Shown: one piece after another, positions 4,876 through 14,116 of the stretch
Numbering within the stretch: the stretch's first letter is position 1
Layout of the letters: every line of letters begins with the position of its first letter
Origin: CAYPNF01 sp964411985
GTDB lineage: Bacteria > Verrucomicrobiota > Verrucomicrobiia > Limisphaerales > J093
Direction: 5' to 3'
Assembly: GCA_964411985.1 (NCBI GenBank)
Contig: CAYPNF010000100.1
Span: 1-15,484, forward strand
Length of the DNA stretch: 15,484 nt
The notes under the pieces: generated by a model
Databases searched by the model: none
Told to the model about the DNA's origin: nothing
What the model saw: only the letters and a program-made list of their open reading frames with translations
Program-made: the position numbers and the translations under genes

Positions 4876-5916
4876 TCAGGGCATCTTCAGAGGCTCGCGC
4901 AGGAGATAAGTCCTTGTAACCGACCGCGGCGGAGCATCCTTGGGTGTGTTGAGCTCAATGGAACGAGGTGGATGTTCGAAGAGGTAGTTCACGCGGGCCG
5001 ATATCCAACGCTCGCGGGTTGTCGTCTCGTGCGGCTCCCGCTTGGTCGGCGGTGGCCACGGCTCTCCGTAGGTGACCGAGCCCTGATAATAGGCCTGAGC
5101 CCCCAGCACGTTCAGAATGTACGGTCCGCTGTCGTAGGAGCCAATGGGAACCTCATCCAAGGTCTTCCCGGTGACCGCTTCTCGGACCGTCACCGTCCAG
5201 GATCCTCGAGAAATCGTCGCCCTCTTCGAGGAGTTCCTGCTCAGGGTTGACCAGGCCTTGTTGTTGAGCAGTAGCTCCACGTCCGAGTTGCTAAAATTAT
5301 CCAAGTGCACCCGGAATCCCGGAAAGAAATGCCAGATCAAGAGCCACTCAGCAAAACTGAGGACGATCCCCGCCGCCAGAACGAGATGTAGCCTGCCACC
5401 CCCCAAGGGCGAGCGTGTCATTGCTGGCAGCGCCCGGAGCCAGAGGATCAACGAGACTAGGCCGCCAAAAAAGACGATCCAACCGGGATTGACTTCGGTC
5501 ATTCGAGTGTCGCGGGTCCACCAAGCCACCAGCCCCACAACCGCGACTACGCCGGCGGTCCATCCGAACCATCCCAGGAGCCGGCTTGAAGAGAGTACGG
5601 GCGAGGATGGCACTGGTCGCTCCCTCGGAAAGAAGTTGCCGATATCGAAGTAAATCGACCTCTCCTCGCCGGAGGGCAGGCGGATGGTGATCACGTCGCA
5701 AATCCGGCATTCGGTCACTGAGAGCCTTTGCTCAAGCGGCTTGGCCCCCGGGAATTGCGCGTCGATCCAAATGTGCTCCAACTTGACCCCGACTATGCCC
5801 GGCGAGGCCTCCCCTTTGAACGGGGACACGTCGATCACCACGGCTTTCTCCAGCGAGGATCCGTCCCCTCCCGTGTAAACCAGACCGAAGTCGAGATTCT
5901 CTGAGGGCTTCTTCAT
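4876..5916 (-). CDS. three-span membrane protein of unknown function (346 aa)
   Basis: The N-terminal 100 residues form a soluble, beta-rich domain. Three hydrophobic segments follow (about 113-133, 145-162 and 176-198), then a C-terminal domain of about 150 residues beginning FRVHLDNFSNSDVELLLNN. The C-terminal pattern (an N-terminal 'DN...V.L..N', a mid-domain SRGSWTVTV strand, then YILNVLGAQAYYQGSVTYG) resembles a beta-sandwich segment seen in unnamed membrane proteins of Planctomycetes and Verrucomicrobia, from memory only. No catalytic motif is visible. The ATG at 5916 has no strong Shine-Dalgarno sequence. It stands alone, with a decayed transposase upstream and a gene-free region downstream. 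Confidence 0.8.
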   Translation of the reverse strand: MKKPSENLDFGLVYTGGDGSSLEKAVVIDVSPFKGEASPGIVGVKLEHIWIDAQFPGAKPLEQRLSVTECRICDVITIRLPSGEERSIYFDIGNFFPRERPVPSSPVLSSSRLLGWFGWTAGVVAVVGLVAWWTRDTRMTEVNPGWIVFFGGLVSLILWLRALPAMTRSPLGGGRLHLVLAAGIVLSFAEWLLIWHFFPGFRVHLDNFSNSDVELLLNNKAWSTLSRNSSKRATISRGSWTVTVREAVTGKTLDEVPIGSYDSGPYILNVLGAQAYYQGSVTYGEPWPPPTKREPHETTTRERWISARVNYLFEHPPRSIELNTPKDAPPRSVTRTYLLREPLKMP

Positions 5917-5939
5917 ACGCGCGCAATCACCCTAGTTCC

Positions 5940-6418
5940 CGGGTCGCGCCGAGGCGCCATGCCGTCCCTTAACGGCAGGAACAGCACTCTAGGGCTCTTT
6001 TGGGGAGCCTCCTGCTGGAGCGCCGGTTGCCAGTCTGACCCCCAACTTCTCCATCGCTTTGGGCATACGTTGACATAATGAGCCTCCATAGGAATGGCAA
6101 TGCGGATTTCGATTTCGTGACAGCCAGCGCACCACCCCATTGCCATGTCTATGTGGATCGCCCTGAGAGGCAGATGCTCCTTCGATCGTTGTCACCGTAG
6201 GCCCATTAACACTCTCCAAGAGGATAGTCTTCTCAAGGGTCACCCTGCGAGCCATCCATTTGTGCCATCTGCCTGCGTTCACCCCATAGCCGATGCTTGT
6301 GCCGCCCCCCCCGGCTCACTTCCCAGAGTCCCTCCCCCAGAAGCCATCCGCGCAGGGTCTCGTGATCCACCACCAGACCTGCTTTAGTCAGGTACTCCGC
6401 CGCCAGCGTCGACCACAC
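5940..6418 (-). pseudogene. decayed ISNCY/IS1202-like DDE transposase
   Basis: Reading across frames on the minus strand gives pieces of one transposase. First is STLAAEYLTKAGLVVDHETL with RGWLLGEGLW and QMDGS (6233-6418), matching the HTH region and first catalytic Asp context ('LVQMDGS') of ISNCY-type transposases. Next is NGPTVTTIEG, corresponding to 'DDATGTT'. Then IPMEAHYVNVCPK, corresponding to 'GIPxALYVDxKxVY', and MEKLGVRLATGAP, corresponding to the 'LGVRLxxANSPQAKG' block. At least two frameshifts and both ends are missing, including the last third. The terminal inverted repeats of the IS were not found. Confidence 0.72.
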
Positions 6419-6432
6419 TTCCTCAAGTAGGC

Positions 6433-9400
6433 TCAGCTCTGGAGCACCGCAATTAAACTGTTGGCCTTCGCGATTAAATCATCTGCTACACTTTGGGAGA
6501 TGCTCCCGGCTCCGAGATCCACCTCCACCTTCTTTATGAACGCTCGCACTTGATTGACGGCGGGAGTGACATTCCCACTCTCCACGAGTCCGGACACTTT
6601 CTTCAAGTTGGCGAGGTAGGAGTTCTCGATAGACTTTGCCAGCTTCAGACCCGTTACCGACGCGACCAGTTGCGCAGACTGCTCAGACGGTGTCTGCACG
6701 TTGCCCACAACGACCGCCACCTGGAGCTGACCTGTAAGACTGGGGGTCCCACGGTCGGTCGCCAGGAAGGTGACAGTGTAGTTCCCCGCCTGGTTGTAGC
6801 TCGGACTCCAGGCGAAACGGTGGGTGTCTGGGTCAAAAGCGGCACCGGCAGGCAGATCACCAACGCTATAACAAATGACGTCGTTATCGGGGTCAACCGC
6901 TTGCACGACGAATCGAAGTAACTCCCCCTCCAGCGTCTGCTGAGTCCCCAAGAGGTCGAAGACGGGAGCCCGGTTGACGTTCCCGACTGTGATCGTGATC
7001 AATTCGGTGGCCAGCTCTATGGGGGTTCCACTGTCTGTAACCGCGAACTCGACCCCCGGAAAGTTGCCAGCCTGGTCATGGTTCGGGACCCATGTGAAAG
7101 TCCCAGTCATTGGGTCGAAGGTGGCGCCCTCAGGGAGGTTCGCGGCCGAGTAGGTCAAAGCATCGCCGTCAGGATCGGTCCCCGAAAGGGTGAACTTCAG
7201 GAGCTCATTCTCACTGGTTGTCCTGTCTCCGATCGGAGCCATAACGGGAGGGCGGTTGACGTCATTCACAGTGATCGTGACAAGCTCGGAAGTCCGCATG
7301 GGGGGGGTGCCGTCGTCCGCAACGGTGAACCGTACATCAGCATAGTTGCCGGCCTGGCGATAGTTGGGAGTCCAACTGAAGGTTCCGGTTGCTGAGTCGA
7401 ACGTGGCGCTCTCTGGGAGGTTTGCGGCCGAGTAGGTCAAAGCATCGCCGTCAGGATCGGTTGCCTCAAGAGTGAACTGCAGCAGCTCATTCTCGCGGAT
7501 TGTTTTGTTCCCGATCAGAGCCATCCCCGGAGGGCGGTTGACATCGTTCACGGTGAGCGTGACGGTCTCGGAAGCCTGCAAGAATGGCGTACCGTCATCG
7601 GTCACCGTGAAGATGATATTCTGGTAAAGGCCAGCCTGGTCGTAGTTCGGGACCCAGGTGAACGTTCCAGTTGTTGGGTCGAAATTCGCACCGCCCGGAA
7701 GGTTACCTGCTGAATAGAACAGCGAGTTCCCATCCGGATCGGAGCCGCCCAGGGTGATGTCGAGGGCCTGCCCCTCCTGGATAACTCTGTCCCCAATGAC
7801 CGTTAACACCGGCGGCCGATTCAGCACTTTATCCTCGATCCGCAGGATGGCATTGGCCACGCTATAAAGCCCAGTGGTATCGGTCACCTTAAGGGCAAGT
7901 TGACATTCCATCCCTGGCTGGGGAATAAGCCCTAATATCAGGCATAGCTGGTGCCAGGTGATCGTTGAGGTTGGGACTGAACTTGTCAGATCCCCGAAGA
8001 GTCCATCTCCGTTGATGTCCCAGCTGAACTCGATGATGTGGTCACCCGTTGACCCATCCGGATTGGAAGATTGGCTACCGTCCAATTGAACGTTGTCGCC
8101 CATGCGAATGCCATTTTCAATCCATGTGCTGATGGAGTATGGACCTCCCGCATTGGCGATGGGAGGAAGGCCATCCCCCAATCCGAGGGCTGCCTGCATA
8201 GTCAACGCAGCCCAGGCGGTTTGTTGGGTGGATGTAGCCTGATTGCTAAAGCTGGGGAAGGCAGTCCAATTTTGCGAGTAGGAACCGTCCACCCGTTGGC
8301 TATTTATGTAGTAATGACCATAATCGCTAGCCCATTCGACGAGTCCTGGAATGTCTGGCAGAGCTACAGTCATCCGCTGGCATGCCATACCCACCCAGAA
8401 GTGCGTCCAGGTGTTACCTTGAGCCAGTCCATCAAACCTGGCATCCGGGTATGCCCAATTGCAGCCCAACCAACCCACCTCTGAAGGAAAGCTGGAATTC
8501 CAATTCTCAGAAAGATACTCCAACACTCGATGGTATCCATCACGCAACTGGCGATTCGTCGACTGGGAAAGGGGGAAAAAGGACTGCTCATTATCATCGG
8601 GCAGGTTTGCTGTACCCAGCCAGGAGTGCGCAAGGAGGAGGACAGCTGTAAAATCCAATCCGTTCCCGGATAGGCCTGTGAACCACGCACCACTGCCGTT
8701 CTGCGACTGGTTATGTGCGAGGTAGTCGCCCACGCGGTACTTGAGCTCCCGATTGATGATGACCCCAACCCCACCGAGTCGTCCCTCAGCGTCCACTAGG
8801 CCAAGAAGGGCATAGGCGGTGCCGGGGCCTTCAGGGCTTGCACTGACCTCAGCGCAGACCCTTGGCCATTCACCGTTAAAGGGTTCGTCTTTCCATTGGC
8901 ACACGCTCAGCCCATCGACCAGTTCTTGTGCGAACCAGCGGAGGCTTCTCCCCTTCCATCGACCAGTCTGGAGGCATAGATCAGGCAGACCACATCCGGC
9001 GAGAGCCGACAGCACGCCCCCCGTTTCCATCACATCCACGCGCCCAATCCCGGACTGATTGTTGGTGTCGGGGATCGGATTCCCATCATCATCGGCTTCC
9101 AGGCCGGCGTCTGCGACCCAAGTGAGGAAGGACGGATCGCCTGCCAAGTAGTTGAGCAACCTCGCGGCGTCCTCCGCATAAGGATCCACCGAGTACCTGG
9201 CATCGTTACTCCGAACGAACTGCGGGGGGAGAGGGCGAGCATCGGCGCCGACCCCGTGGAGGTAGGCACCAGGAGGGAAGGCGGGCAGGTGACCCGATCT
9301 TGCGAGCGCATTCAGGAACAAGGCACTTGAAAGGAAAGGCGATGAAACAGCCCCATCCTGGCAATAGCCGCTGATGGTCGCGGTATTCTCGTCCGTTCTC

Positions 9401-10086
9401 AACATCCGCTTGTGCAGGAACCAGAGCGCATCGTCGAGGGCGACTTGAGCTTTGATGTTGACACTTTCGATGGAATCACCCCCGCTTGGCGATAAAGGCC
9501 GAGAGGAAAATGGAAAGGTCGACTCTACTGGGTTGGGAAGAACCGACACTGCGGGAATGTCGGCAAACACTAGGACCGGGTATGAGGCAAACCTGGACGC
9601 GGTTGGAACACCTTGGGCATTGACCTGCTCCGAGACCTCCACTTTCGCAAGGAAAGCCTTTCTGGTAGAAATGGCCGGATCTACGCGTGGGAGATAGGAT
9701 CGGCCTTCAATTGAGTATCGATCCGATCTGTACCAATTCCCTGCCTGTAGCACTGGGGCCGAGTCCAAAGATCGATCCCAAGTACCATTCCCATCGAAAT
9801 CCCAACGGTAGTAGACCGTCCCAGCCCCGGCGCCGCCGCGGGCGATGGCCTTAAAGGTGACAGGATGGCCATTGTAGGCTGGGTGTGGAATGTAAGGATC
9901 TGAAGAAGCGAACGGAACCGAGATAACCGTTGGTTGACCAACCAGATGCATGCCCGTCCAAGCCAGGCAAAACAGCAAGATAACTGACTTGACGCTAGAA
10001 TGATCTATTGTCGGCTTCGCGGAGTAAACGTGGGTAATCGTTGTGTGACTTTCGCTACGGCTGACGCCAGTTAGCTTCTTATGCAT
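6433..10086 (-). CDS. large secreted multidomain surface protein with PKD, helical toroid, cadherin-like repeats and FIMAH (1217 aa)
   Basis: The start ATG is preceded by AGGAG at good spacing. A hydrophobic segment at 32-50 after a long N-terminal region looks like a signal peptide. Domains in order: a PKD-like fold (about 52-175, with YYRWDFDGNGTWD); a largely helical region (about 205-640) with repeated GxGAWFTG/DGSYSQNW-type turns resembling the alpha/alpha toroid of the squalene cyclase/terpenoid cyclase superfamily; a second PKD domain (about 642-750, ANAGGPY...FSWDINGDG); four cadherin-like/He_PIG repeats (about 756-848, 849-943, 944-1036, 1037-1130), each with DPDGDxLxYSAxNLP and GTFTWxPNYxQAG; and a helical FIMAH-like C-terminus (about 1135-1217, RAFIKKVE). 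It is probably exported and may bind carbohydrate or protein; DPDG motifs suggest calcium binding. No enzyme activity can be assigned. Confidence 0.9.
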   Translation of the reverse strand: MHKKLTGVSRSESHTTITHVYSAKPTIDHSSVKSVILLFCLAWTGMHLVGQPTVISVPFASSDPYIPHPAYNGHPVTFKAIARGGAGAGTVYYRWDFDGNGTWDRSLDSAPVLQAGNWYRSDRYSIEGRSYLPRVDPAISTRKAFLAKVEVSEQVNAQGVPTASRFASYPVLVFADIPAVSVLPNPVESTFPFSSRPLSPSGGDSIESVNIKAQVALDDALWFLHKRMLRTDENTATISGYCQDGAVSSPFLSSALFLNALARSGHLPAFPPGAYLHGVGADARPLPPQFVRSNDARYSVDPYAEDAARLLNYLAGDPSFLTWVADAGLEADDDGNPIPDTNNQSGIGRVDVMETGGVLSALAGCGLPDLCLQTGRWKGRSLRWFAQELVDGLSVCQWKDEPFNGEWPRVCAEVSASPEGPGTAYALLGLVDAEGRLGGVGVIINRELKYRVGDYLAHNQSQNGSGAWFTGLSGNGLDFTAVLLLAHSWLGTANLPDDNEQSFFPLSQSTNRQLRDGYHRVLEYLSENWNSSFPSEVGWLGCNWAYPDARFDGLAQGNTWTHFWVGMACQRMTVALPDIPGLVEWASDYGHYYINSQRVDGSYSQNWTAFPSFSNQATSTQQTAWAALTMQAALGLGDGLPPIANAGGPYSISTWIENGIRMGDNVQLDGSQSSNPDGSTGDHIIEFSWDINGDGLFGDLTSSVPTSTITWHQLCLILGLIPQPGMECQLALKVTDTTGLYSVANAILRIEDKVLNRPPVLTVIGDRVIQEGQALDITLGGSDPDGNSLFYSAGNLPGGANFDPTTGTFTWVPNYDQAGLYQNIIFTVTDDGTPFLQASETVTLTVNDVNRPPGMALIGNKTIRENELLQFTLEATDPDGDALTYSAANLPESATFDSATGTFSWTPNYRQAGNYADVRFTVADDGTPPMRTSELVTITVNDVNRPPVMAPIGDRTTSENELLKFTLSGTDPDGDALTYSAANLPEGATFDPMTGTFTWVPNHDQAGNFPGVEFAVTDSGTPIELATELITITVGNVNRAPVFDLLGTQQTLEGELLRFVVQAVDPDNDVICYSVGDLPAGAAFDPDTHRFAWSPSYNQAGNYTVTFLATDRGTPSLTGQLQVAVVVGNVQTPSEQSAQLVASVTGLKLAKSIENSYLANLKKVSGLVESGNVTPAVNQVRAFIKKVEVDLGAGSISQSVADDLIAKANSLIAVLQS

Positions 10087-10623
10087 TTTGTGCTCCTGCT
10101 GGTTAGTGGTAGAGCGTTAGGTTCTGATATCAGTTTCCCCGTCGCCATTACTTATGCCATATACTTCTCCGGCCGCTCATCGGACGGATTGCCCCTCGAC
10201 GCAGCCCATGAGCGGATGCTAGGAATGCAGGTCTCAGCGCCGCATCACATCGACTCCCGCCTTCTAAGTCAGTCTCTTCAACCCATCCCAAAACCGATCT
10301 ATGAGGCCGTAGGGCTTTAATGTACTGTTGTCCACTTCATCCAGTAACGTGGCGGAATAAGTTACCAAATCATGCAAATGGCGCCGAGTGCAACCACCCG
10401 CCGGCCACTACGCGCCAAAAAGGGCCGGTTGGCCCGCAATGCGCCGGTTTAGGGCCGAAGTTCGTCCTCTCATTTCTGAATAACGATGCTCCCGCCGCAA
10501 GCCCCTCCATTTAGATCCACCCGTTCTCCTGGAGACCCATTCATATCACCGCTTTTTTTGTGGTCGGTACTTACTTTCGGCGAAGCACTGCCTGGACCAA
10601 TGGAAACGATCAGCAACACGCAC
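10087..10623. other. intergenic region upstream of the 1217-aa gene
   Basis: These 537 bp separate two large minus-strand genes. The Shine-Dalgarno sequence of the downstream gene is at about 10093-10097. A plus-strand frame (10081-10320, 79 codons) overlaps the start of the large gene and has no good start of its own. I see no clear promoter or terminator; a GC-rich stretch with repeated GGCCGGTT/GCGCCGGTT lies near 10422-10450. Confidence 0.4.
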
Positions 10624-13545
10624 TCAGGGCCAAGAACGGGCCCGGTAGAAGCCGGTTCCGGCATCCATGAAATCGTAAGAGGACACTGGCGCCGAATTGG
10701 TGGTAACTGGCACCCAACTCCGCAAATCTTCCGACCTGTCGATTACCGACGCTCTTGGCGGGTTGCTTTGTACGGACAAAAGCACCTTCGAGTTCCCTAA
10801 CGGGACGGGACTGGCTAATCGAAGCAGACCCGTGCCGCGAATCCGAGTGAGAGTGGATGGGCTTGATTCGGTGGCAAAGGTCACACCTCCGTCCTCAGCA
10901 ATCAAGAAGGGTGCGGAGAATAGCATTCTGCCCTGGAACTGTGAATCAAGGCTACCGTCTCTCAGGATACGAAATAGCCTGGATCCGGAGGCTAGAACAC
11001 TACCGTCTGGCTGGGGGACGAGAGCTAGAGCAGAATATGGAACCTCGACACTGAACTCCCTTTCACCGTCGGGACCGAAGCGATGAATCCACCAGAAGTA
11101 CTCACGCGTCATGCTCACCACAAAGTCACCAACGAAGATTCCTCCATCCGAAGCGACGGCTAAGGCTGAGACGGGGTAACTTACCCAGATTTCAAAATCC
11201 GGGTCGACCGCTCCGTCGGGAGCAAGCCGGACCAGTCTAAGACTGCAGAACGGTTGCTGTTGGAGAGTCGGCAATAGGATGGCAGCCCCATTCGTCTGGC
11301 AGACAATCCTCCCGATCTTGTAGCCGCAACTGCTTTGCACGTAGGTAAGATCCGGCTTCCCAGACAGGTCGACACGAATCACGCCATCCCCCTTCGCCAC
11401 CAGAAGCCGGCCACTCGACAAGATCTCAACAGGGAGTTCACTGAATAGGTTAGGGTATCCGCAAACAAGCGAACCATCCCGGGCCAGACAGTGGACTCTC
11501 TGGCTACCAACCACCACGATCCCCAACTCGGTCTCAGCCAACGCGATGAGGTGACCCATCAGTGCAGACTCTGTGCTCATCTTGAAGGACGAATCGAGCG
11601 ACAAGTCCGGCATGAGGCGCTCGATCAGGATATGGTCTTGGAGAGACAGGTCGTACCCCACCAAAATCCGACCATTCGACTGCGCTGCTAATGCGGCGAC
11701 GGTTGCATTGGTGGCCACAGGCATGGAGTACTTTGAATCCACCCAACCCACTCCATCGTTATCCAGGATCTCTAGCTCTGAGGTAGCAACATTTCCGACT
11801 ATCCCTACTCCCGTTGGGTTCGACAGGCCCAAGCTATTCCTCTTGGTACCAGATAGCTCCTCATCGTCTGCAGTAGGACATTCCACATTCCGGACCATCT
11901 CGCCTGGAGCAAAGGAAACAAGACCTTGCGCCGCCCTAAAGTCCTGTCCCAACACCGCCGTGCCGGAGCCGACCGCAAGTTGGACAGTGACGGCCTCATT
12001 GGTACGGCCGACACGGACGATCGAAACCCGTGCATCGGGATCACCTTCATCAAGCACCCATCGGCTAGACCCAAAGCTCATCACCGAGACGCTATCGTCG
12101 ATCTGTAAAGTAGTCTTGACGCGGCTACCGAGCACCGCGCCACCCGTCGGCGAACGCAACTCGAACTCGATGGTCTTGTCTCCCAGAGCTGCGCGATCGT
12201 CCAGTATCTGCACCAACACGGTCCTGTAGCGTTCCCCGGCACCCAGTCTCACTTGTGTTGACGGAAGCACATAGTCCACATGCTCTTTGGCTGAACCACC
12301 GACTGCAACACACTCAGCGGTAACCTCACCCTCCACTCCATGCTGTCTGGTGATCGTCAGATAAGCTGATCCGACGCCTTCATTCACGGCGAATGTGGAA
12401 TAGGCGAAGTTCAGATGCCCGGAACCTGGGATAGGGTCTTCTGAATGGACCCTCAAGAGGAGAGAACGATAGGAGCCATTGGTAGAATAGGCCCACGCAA
12501 CCAGAACTTTACCACCTGCTTCGCTCGCCAAAGGCCCCGCAATACCTTCTCGAGGAGGAACAAAGGTGAAGGTGGGATCATACACCCCCTCACTCGTCAA
12601 CCGCACAACGTCACCGGAATAGTCACAGTTACTGGCAACAACTACGTTGCTGGACGAGAGAACCACAACGCTGCCAATGCAGTTGAAGGGGAGGACATCT
12701 GACCTGAAGCTCATATCCCGGCTACCGTCCGGAAAGTACCGACGAAGCTGTGGGGCGTCAGAATTCGGCGGGCTCACAGAAACTAGAATGTTTCCATCGG
12801 GCTGAACAAAGACAAGGTCTCCCGCAACATTGCAGATCCAGCGCTCCAAAAGCCCACGGAAAAGTGAATAGTAACCATCCGTAACGTCATCCAGAGGGAT
12901 CCAGCGCATGGATAACATTGTGCCATCTGCCTGCCAAAGAACGCGCGCGGGAACTGGCATATTCGAAGGCAGCAAGGAAAACCCACCATTTTGTTGAAGT
13001 TGCCCAACCCACGGATTCAGTGGACCATAAGACGGATCATCCAGGGAGTTGCCCCCAACCAGAAAGCGGTCCGCACTTGGACTCGCCTCCAGGTAGGTAA
13101 CAGGGCCAGGTGTACCATCCGCAGGCTCAAAGGAAGGATCTAACGAACCATCGGCGTAAAGCTGGGCCAACCCCTTTCGAGGCACGCCGAAGTAGGAAGT
13201 AAATGGCCCGCCCAAGACCATCTTTCCCTGCGGTAGTACCGTCAAACAGACTGGGGCTTTGTCGAGTCCTAGCCCAGAAAACTGCGGATCGATCGCACCG
13301 TCAGCATCCAGGCGAGCCAACCCCATGGTTGCTACACCATTGACCGTTTTGAAGTCTCCAAGCACTAAGATGTGTCCATCTGGGAGAGCAGTAACGGACG
13401 TAATCCTTCCATCGAAGACGTTCGTATTAACGAAGCTCGAATCGATAGAGCCAGGTTCAGAACCGGGCATGGCCCTCAGCGGATAGGAGATAGCTAAAAG
13501 GCCAGCGAGGAGGATGAGTTTTCCAGAACTGAGATATGTCTTCAT
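10624..13545 (-). CDS. secreted delta-60 repeat protein with two Calx-beta domains (973 aa)
   Basis: The start is placed at the ATG at 13545, where MKTYLSSGKLILLAGLLAIS is a standard signal peptide; the open frame upstream reads through the neighbouring gene remnant. Delta-60 repeats ('ALPDGxILVLGDFxTVNG...ARLDADGAIDPQF') occupy about 30-370 and return at about 600-900, probably forming a beta-propeller-like region. Two Calx-beta domains lie between them (about 376-483, FAVNEGVGSAYLTITR; and 487-597, WVLDEGDPDARVSIVR), the latter ending in EILDND. The C-terminal 65 residues (DRSEDLRSWVPVTTNSAPVS ... GFYRARSWP) match a segment common at the ends of verrucomicrobial exported proteins. Likely surface-exposed; no enzymatic motif. 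No clear Shine-Dalgarno sequence precedes the start. Confidence 0.88.
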   Translation of the reverse strand: MKTYLSSGKLILLAGLLAISYPLRAMPGSEPGSIDSSFVNTNVFDGRITSVTALPDGHILVLGDFKTVNGVATMGLARLDADGAIDPQFSGLGLDKAPVCLTVLPQGKMVLGGPFTSYFGVPRKGLAQLYADGSLDPSFEPADGTPGPVTYLEASPSADRFLVGGNSLDDPSYGPLNPWVGQLQQNGGFSLLPSNMPVPARVLWQADGTMLSMRWIPLDDVTDGYYSLFRGLLERWICNVAGDLVFVQPDGNILVSVSPPNSDAPQLRRYFPDGSRDMSFRSDVLPFNCIGSVVVLSSSNVVVASNCDYSGDVVRLTSEGVYDPTFTFVPPREGIAGPLASEAGGKVLVAWAYSTNGSYRSLLLRVHSEDPIPGSGHLNFAYSTFAVNEGVGSAYLTITRQHGVEGEVTAECVAVGGSAKEHVDYVLPSTQVRLGAGERYRTVLVQILDDRAALGDKTIEFELRSPTGGAVLGSRVKTTLQIDDSVSVMSFGSSRWVLDEGDPDARVSIVRVGRTNEAVTVQLAVGSGTAVLGQDFRAAQGLVSFAPGEMVRNVECPTADDEELSGTKRNSLGLSNPTGVGIVGNVATSELEILDNDGVGWVDSKYSMPVATNATVAALAAQSNGRILVGYDLSLQDHILIERLMPDLSLDSSFKMSTESALMGHLIALAETELGIVVVGSQRVHCLARDGSLVCGYPNLFSELPVEILSSGRLLVAKGDGVIRVDLSGKPDLTYVQSSCGYKIGRIVCQTNGAAILLPTLQQQPFCSLRLVRLAPDGAVDPDFEIWVSYPVSALAVASDGGIFVGDFVVSMTREYFWWIHRFGPDGEREFSVEVPYSALALVPQPDGSVLASGSRLFRILRDGSLDSQFQGRMLFSAPFLIAEDGGVTFATESSPSTLTRIRGTGLLRLASPVPLGNSKVLLSVQSNPPRASVIDRSEDLRSWVPVTTNSAPVSSYDFMDAGTGFYRARSWP

Positions 13546-13561
13546 AGAGTAGGTAGTGTTC

Positions 13562-13933
13562 ACGAATTGGGAGAGGCTATCGCCATTTCCACGCTGGCGG
13601 CGTGCACCTTGAGCACGATTCTGCCGCCTTGCTGCCGTCCCACGCTTCTGCTGACATCGCTGCAACGTTGGTAACCAGGAGCGATTGGAGATTGGGAATA
13701 GCATTCGAATTGAACGGATCGTATCGGACGGGGTCGGAAGGTAGCCGCAGGCTTGCATAGAGCTGCTCAACAGTGGCGTTGGTTGTTAACACATAGGTGC
13801 CATGCCTACCGTCACCGAAATCCCTACCGTAAACGGGCTCGGTTAGGGCGAGCATCGCGGTCATCAACGCAACGGACTCAAACGGAAGCCGCCTATTAGC
13901 TTGCTTCCTGCAAAACAGAAGTAACATTCTCAT
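13562..13933 (-). pseudogene. truncated, frameshifted N-terminus of a surface protein
   Basis: From the ATG at 13933 the frame encodes a signal-peptide-like start (ESVALMTAMLALTEPVYG) followed by DFGDGRHGTYVLTTNATVEQ and LVTNVAAMSAEAWDG. I know the 'DFGDGxxGxYVLTTNATLEQLY...L.VTN...TA.AWNG.GGRI' pattern from the start of much longer verrucomicrobial exported proteins. The annotated frame then continues with unrelated residues to a stop at 13577. In another frame GGRIVLKVHAASVEM appears, which is the expected continuation, and ends at 13562. So there is one frameshift near 13640 and the long C-terminal part is missing. It lies directly upstream of the delta-60 gene on the same strand; its deletion may have joined the two. 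Confidence 0.6.
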
Positions 13934-14116
13934 AGTCGCAAGTTGGACTGCGGTCTCACGGTTTCAAACCACGCTCGAAAGCCCAATCCATAACTACCAC
14001 GTTGCTCATCGCTGCGGTTCATTCGAGCCCTTCCTGTGGTCCTTCCCTCCAGGCCGATATCCAGGTGCCCGACATCCCAGATCGTCCCAATCTAGACCTG
14101 TGGAGGAGACGCCACC
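13934..14116. other. short intergenic region
   Basis: These 183 bp between the pseudopilin-like gene and the truncated surface-protein gene show no convincing promoter, terminator or gene on either strand. Confidence 0.3.

Noticed and set aside
10081..10320. Plus-strand 79-codon frame
   Set aside because: Its ATG overlaps the start of the 1217-aa gene on the other strand, no ribosome binding site is seen and no domain is recognised. Some stretches look protein-like, so an old gene remnant is not fully excluded.
10470..10664. Minus-strand 64-codon frame overlapping the end of the delta-60 gene
   Set aside because: It overlaps the 3' end of a well supported gene in another frame and shows no recognisable motif.
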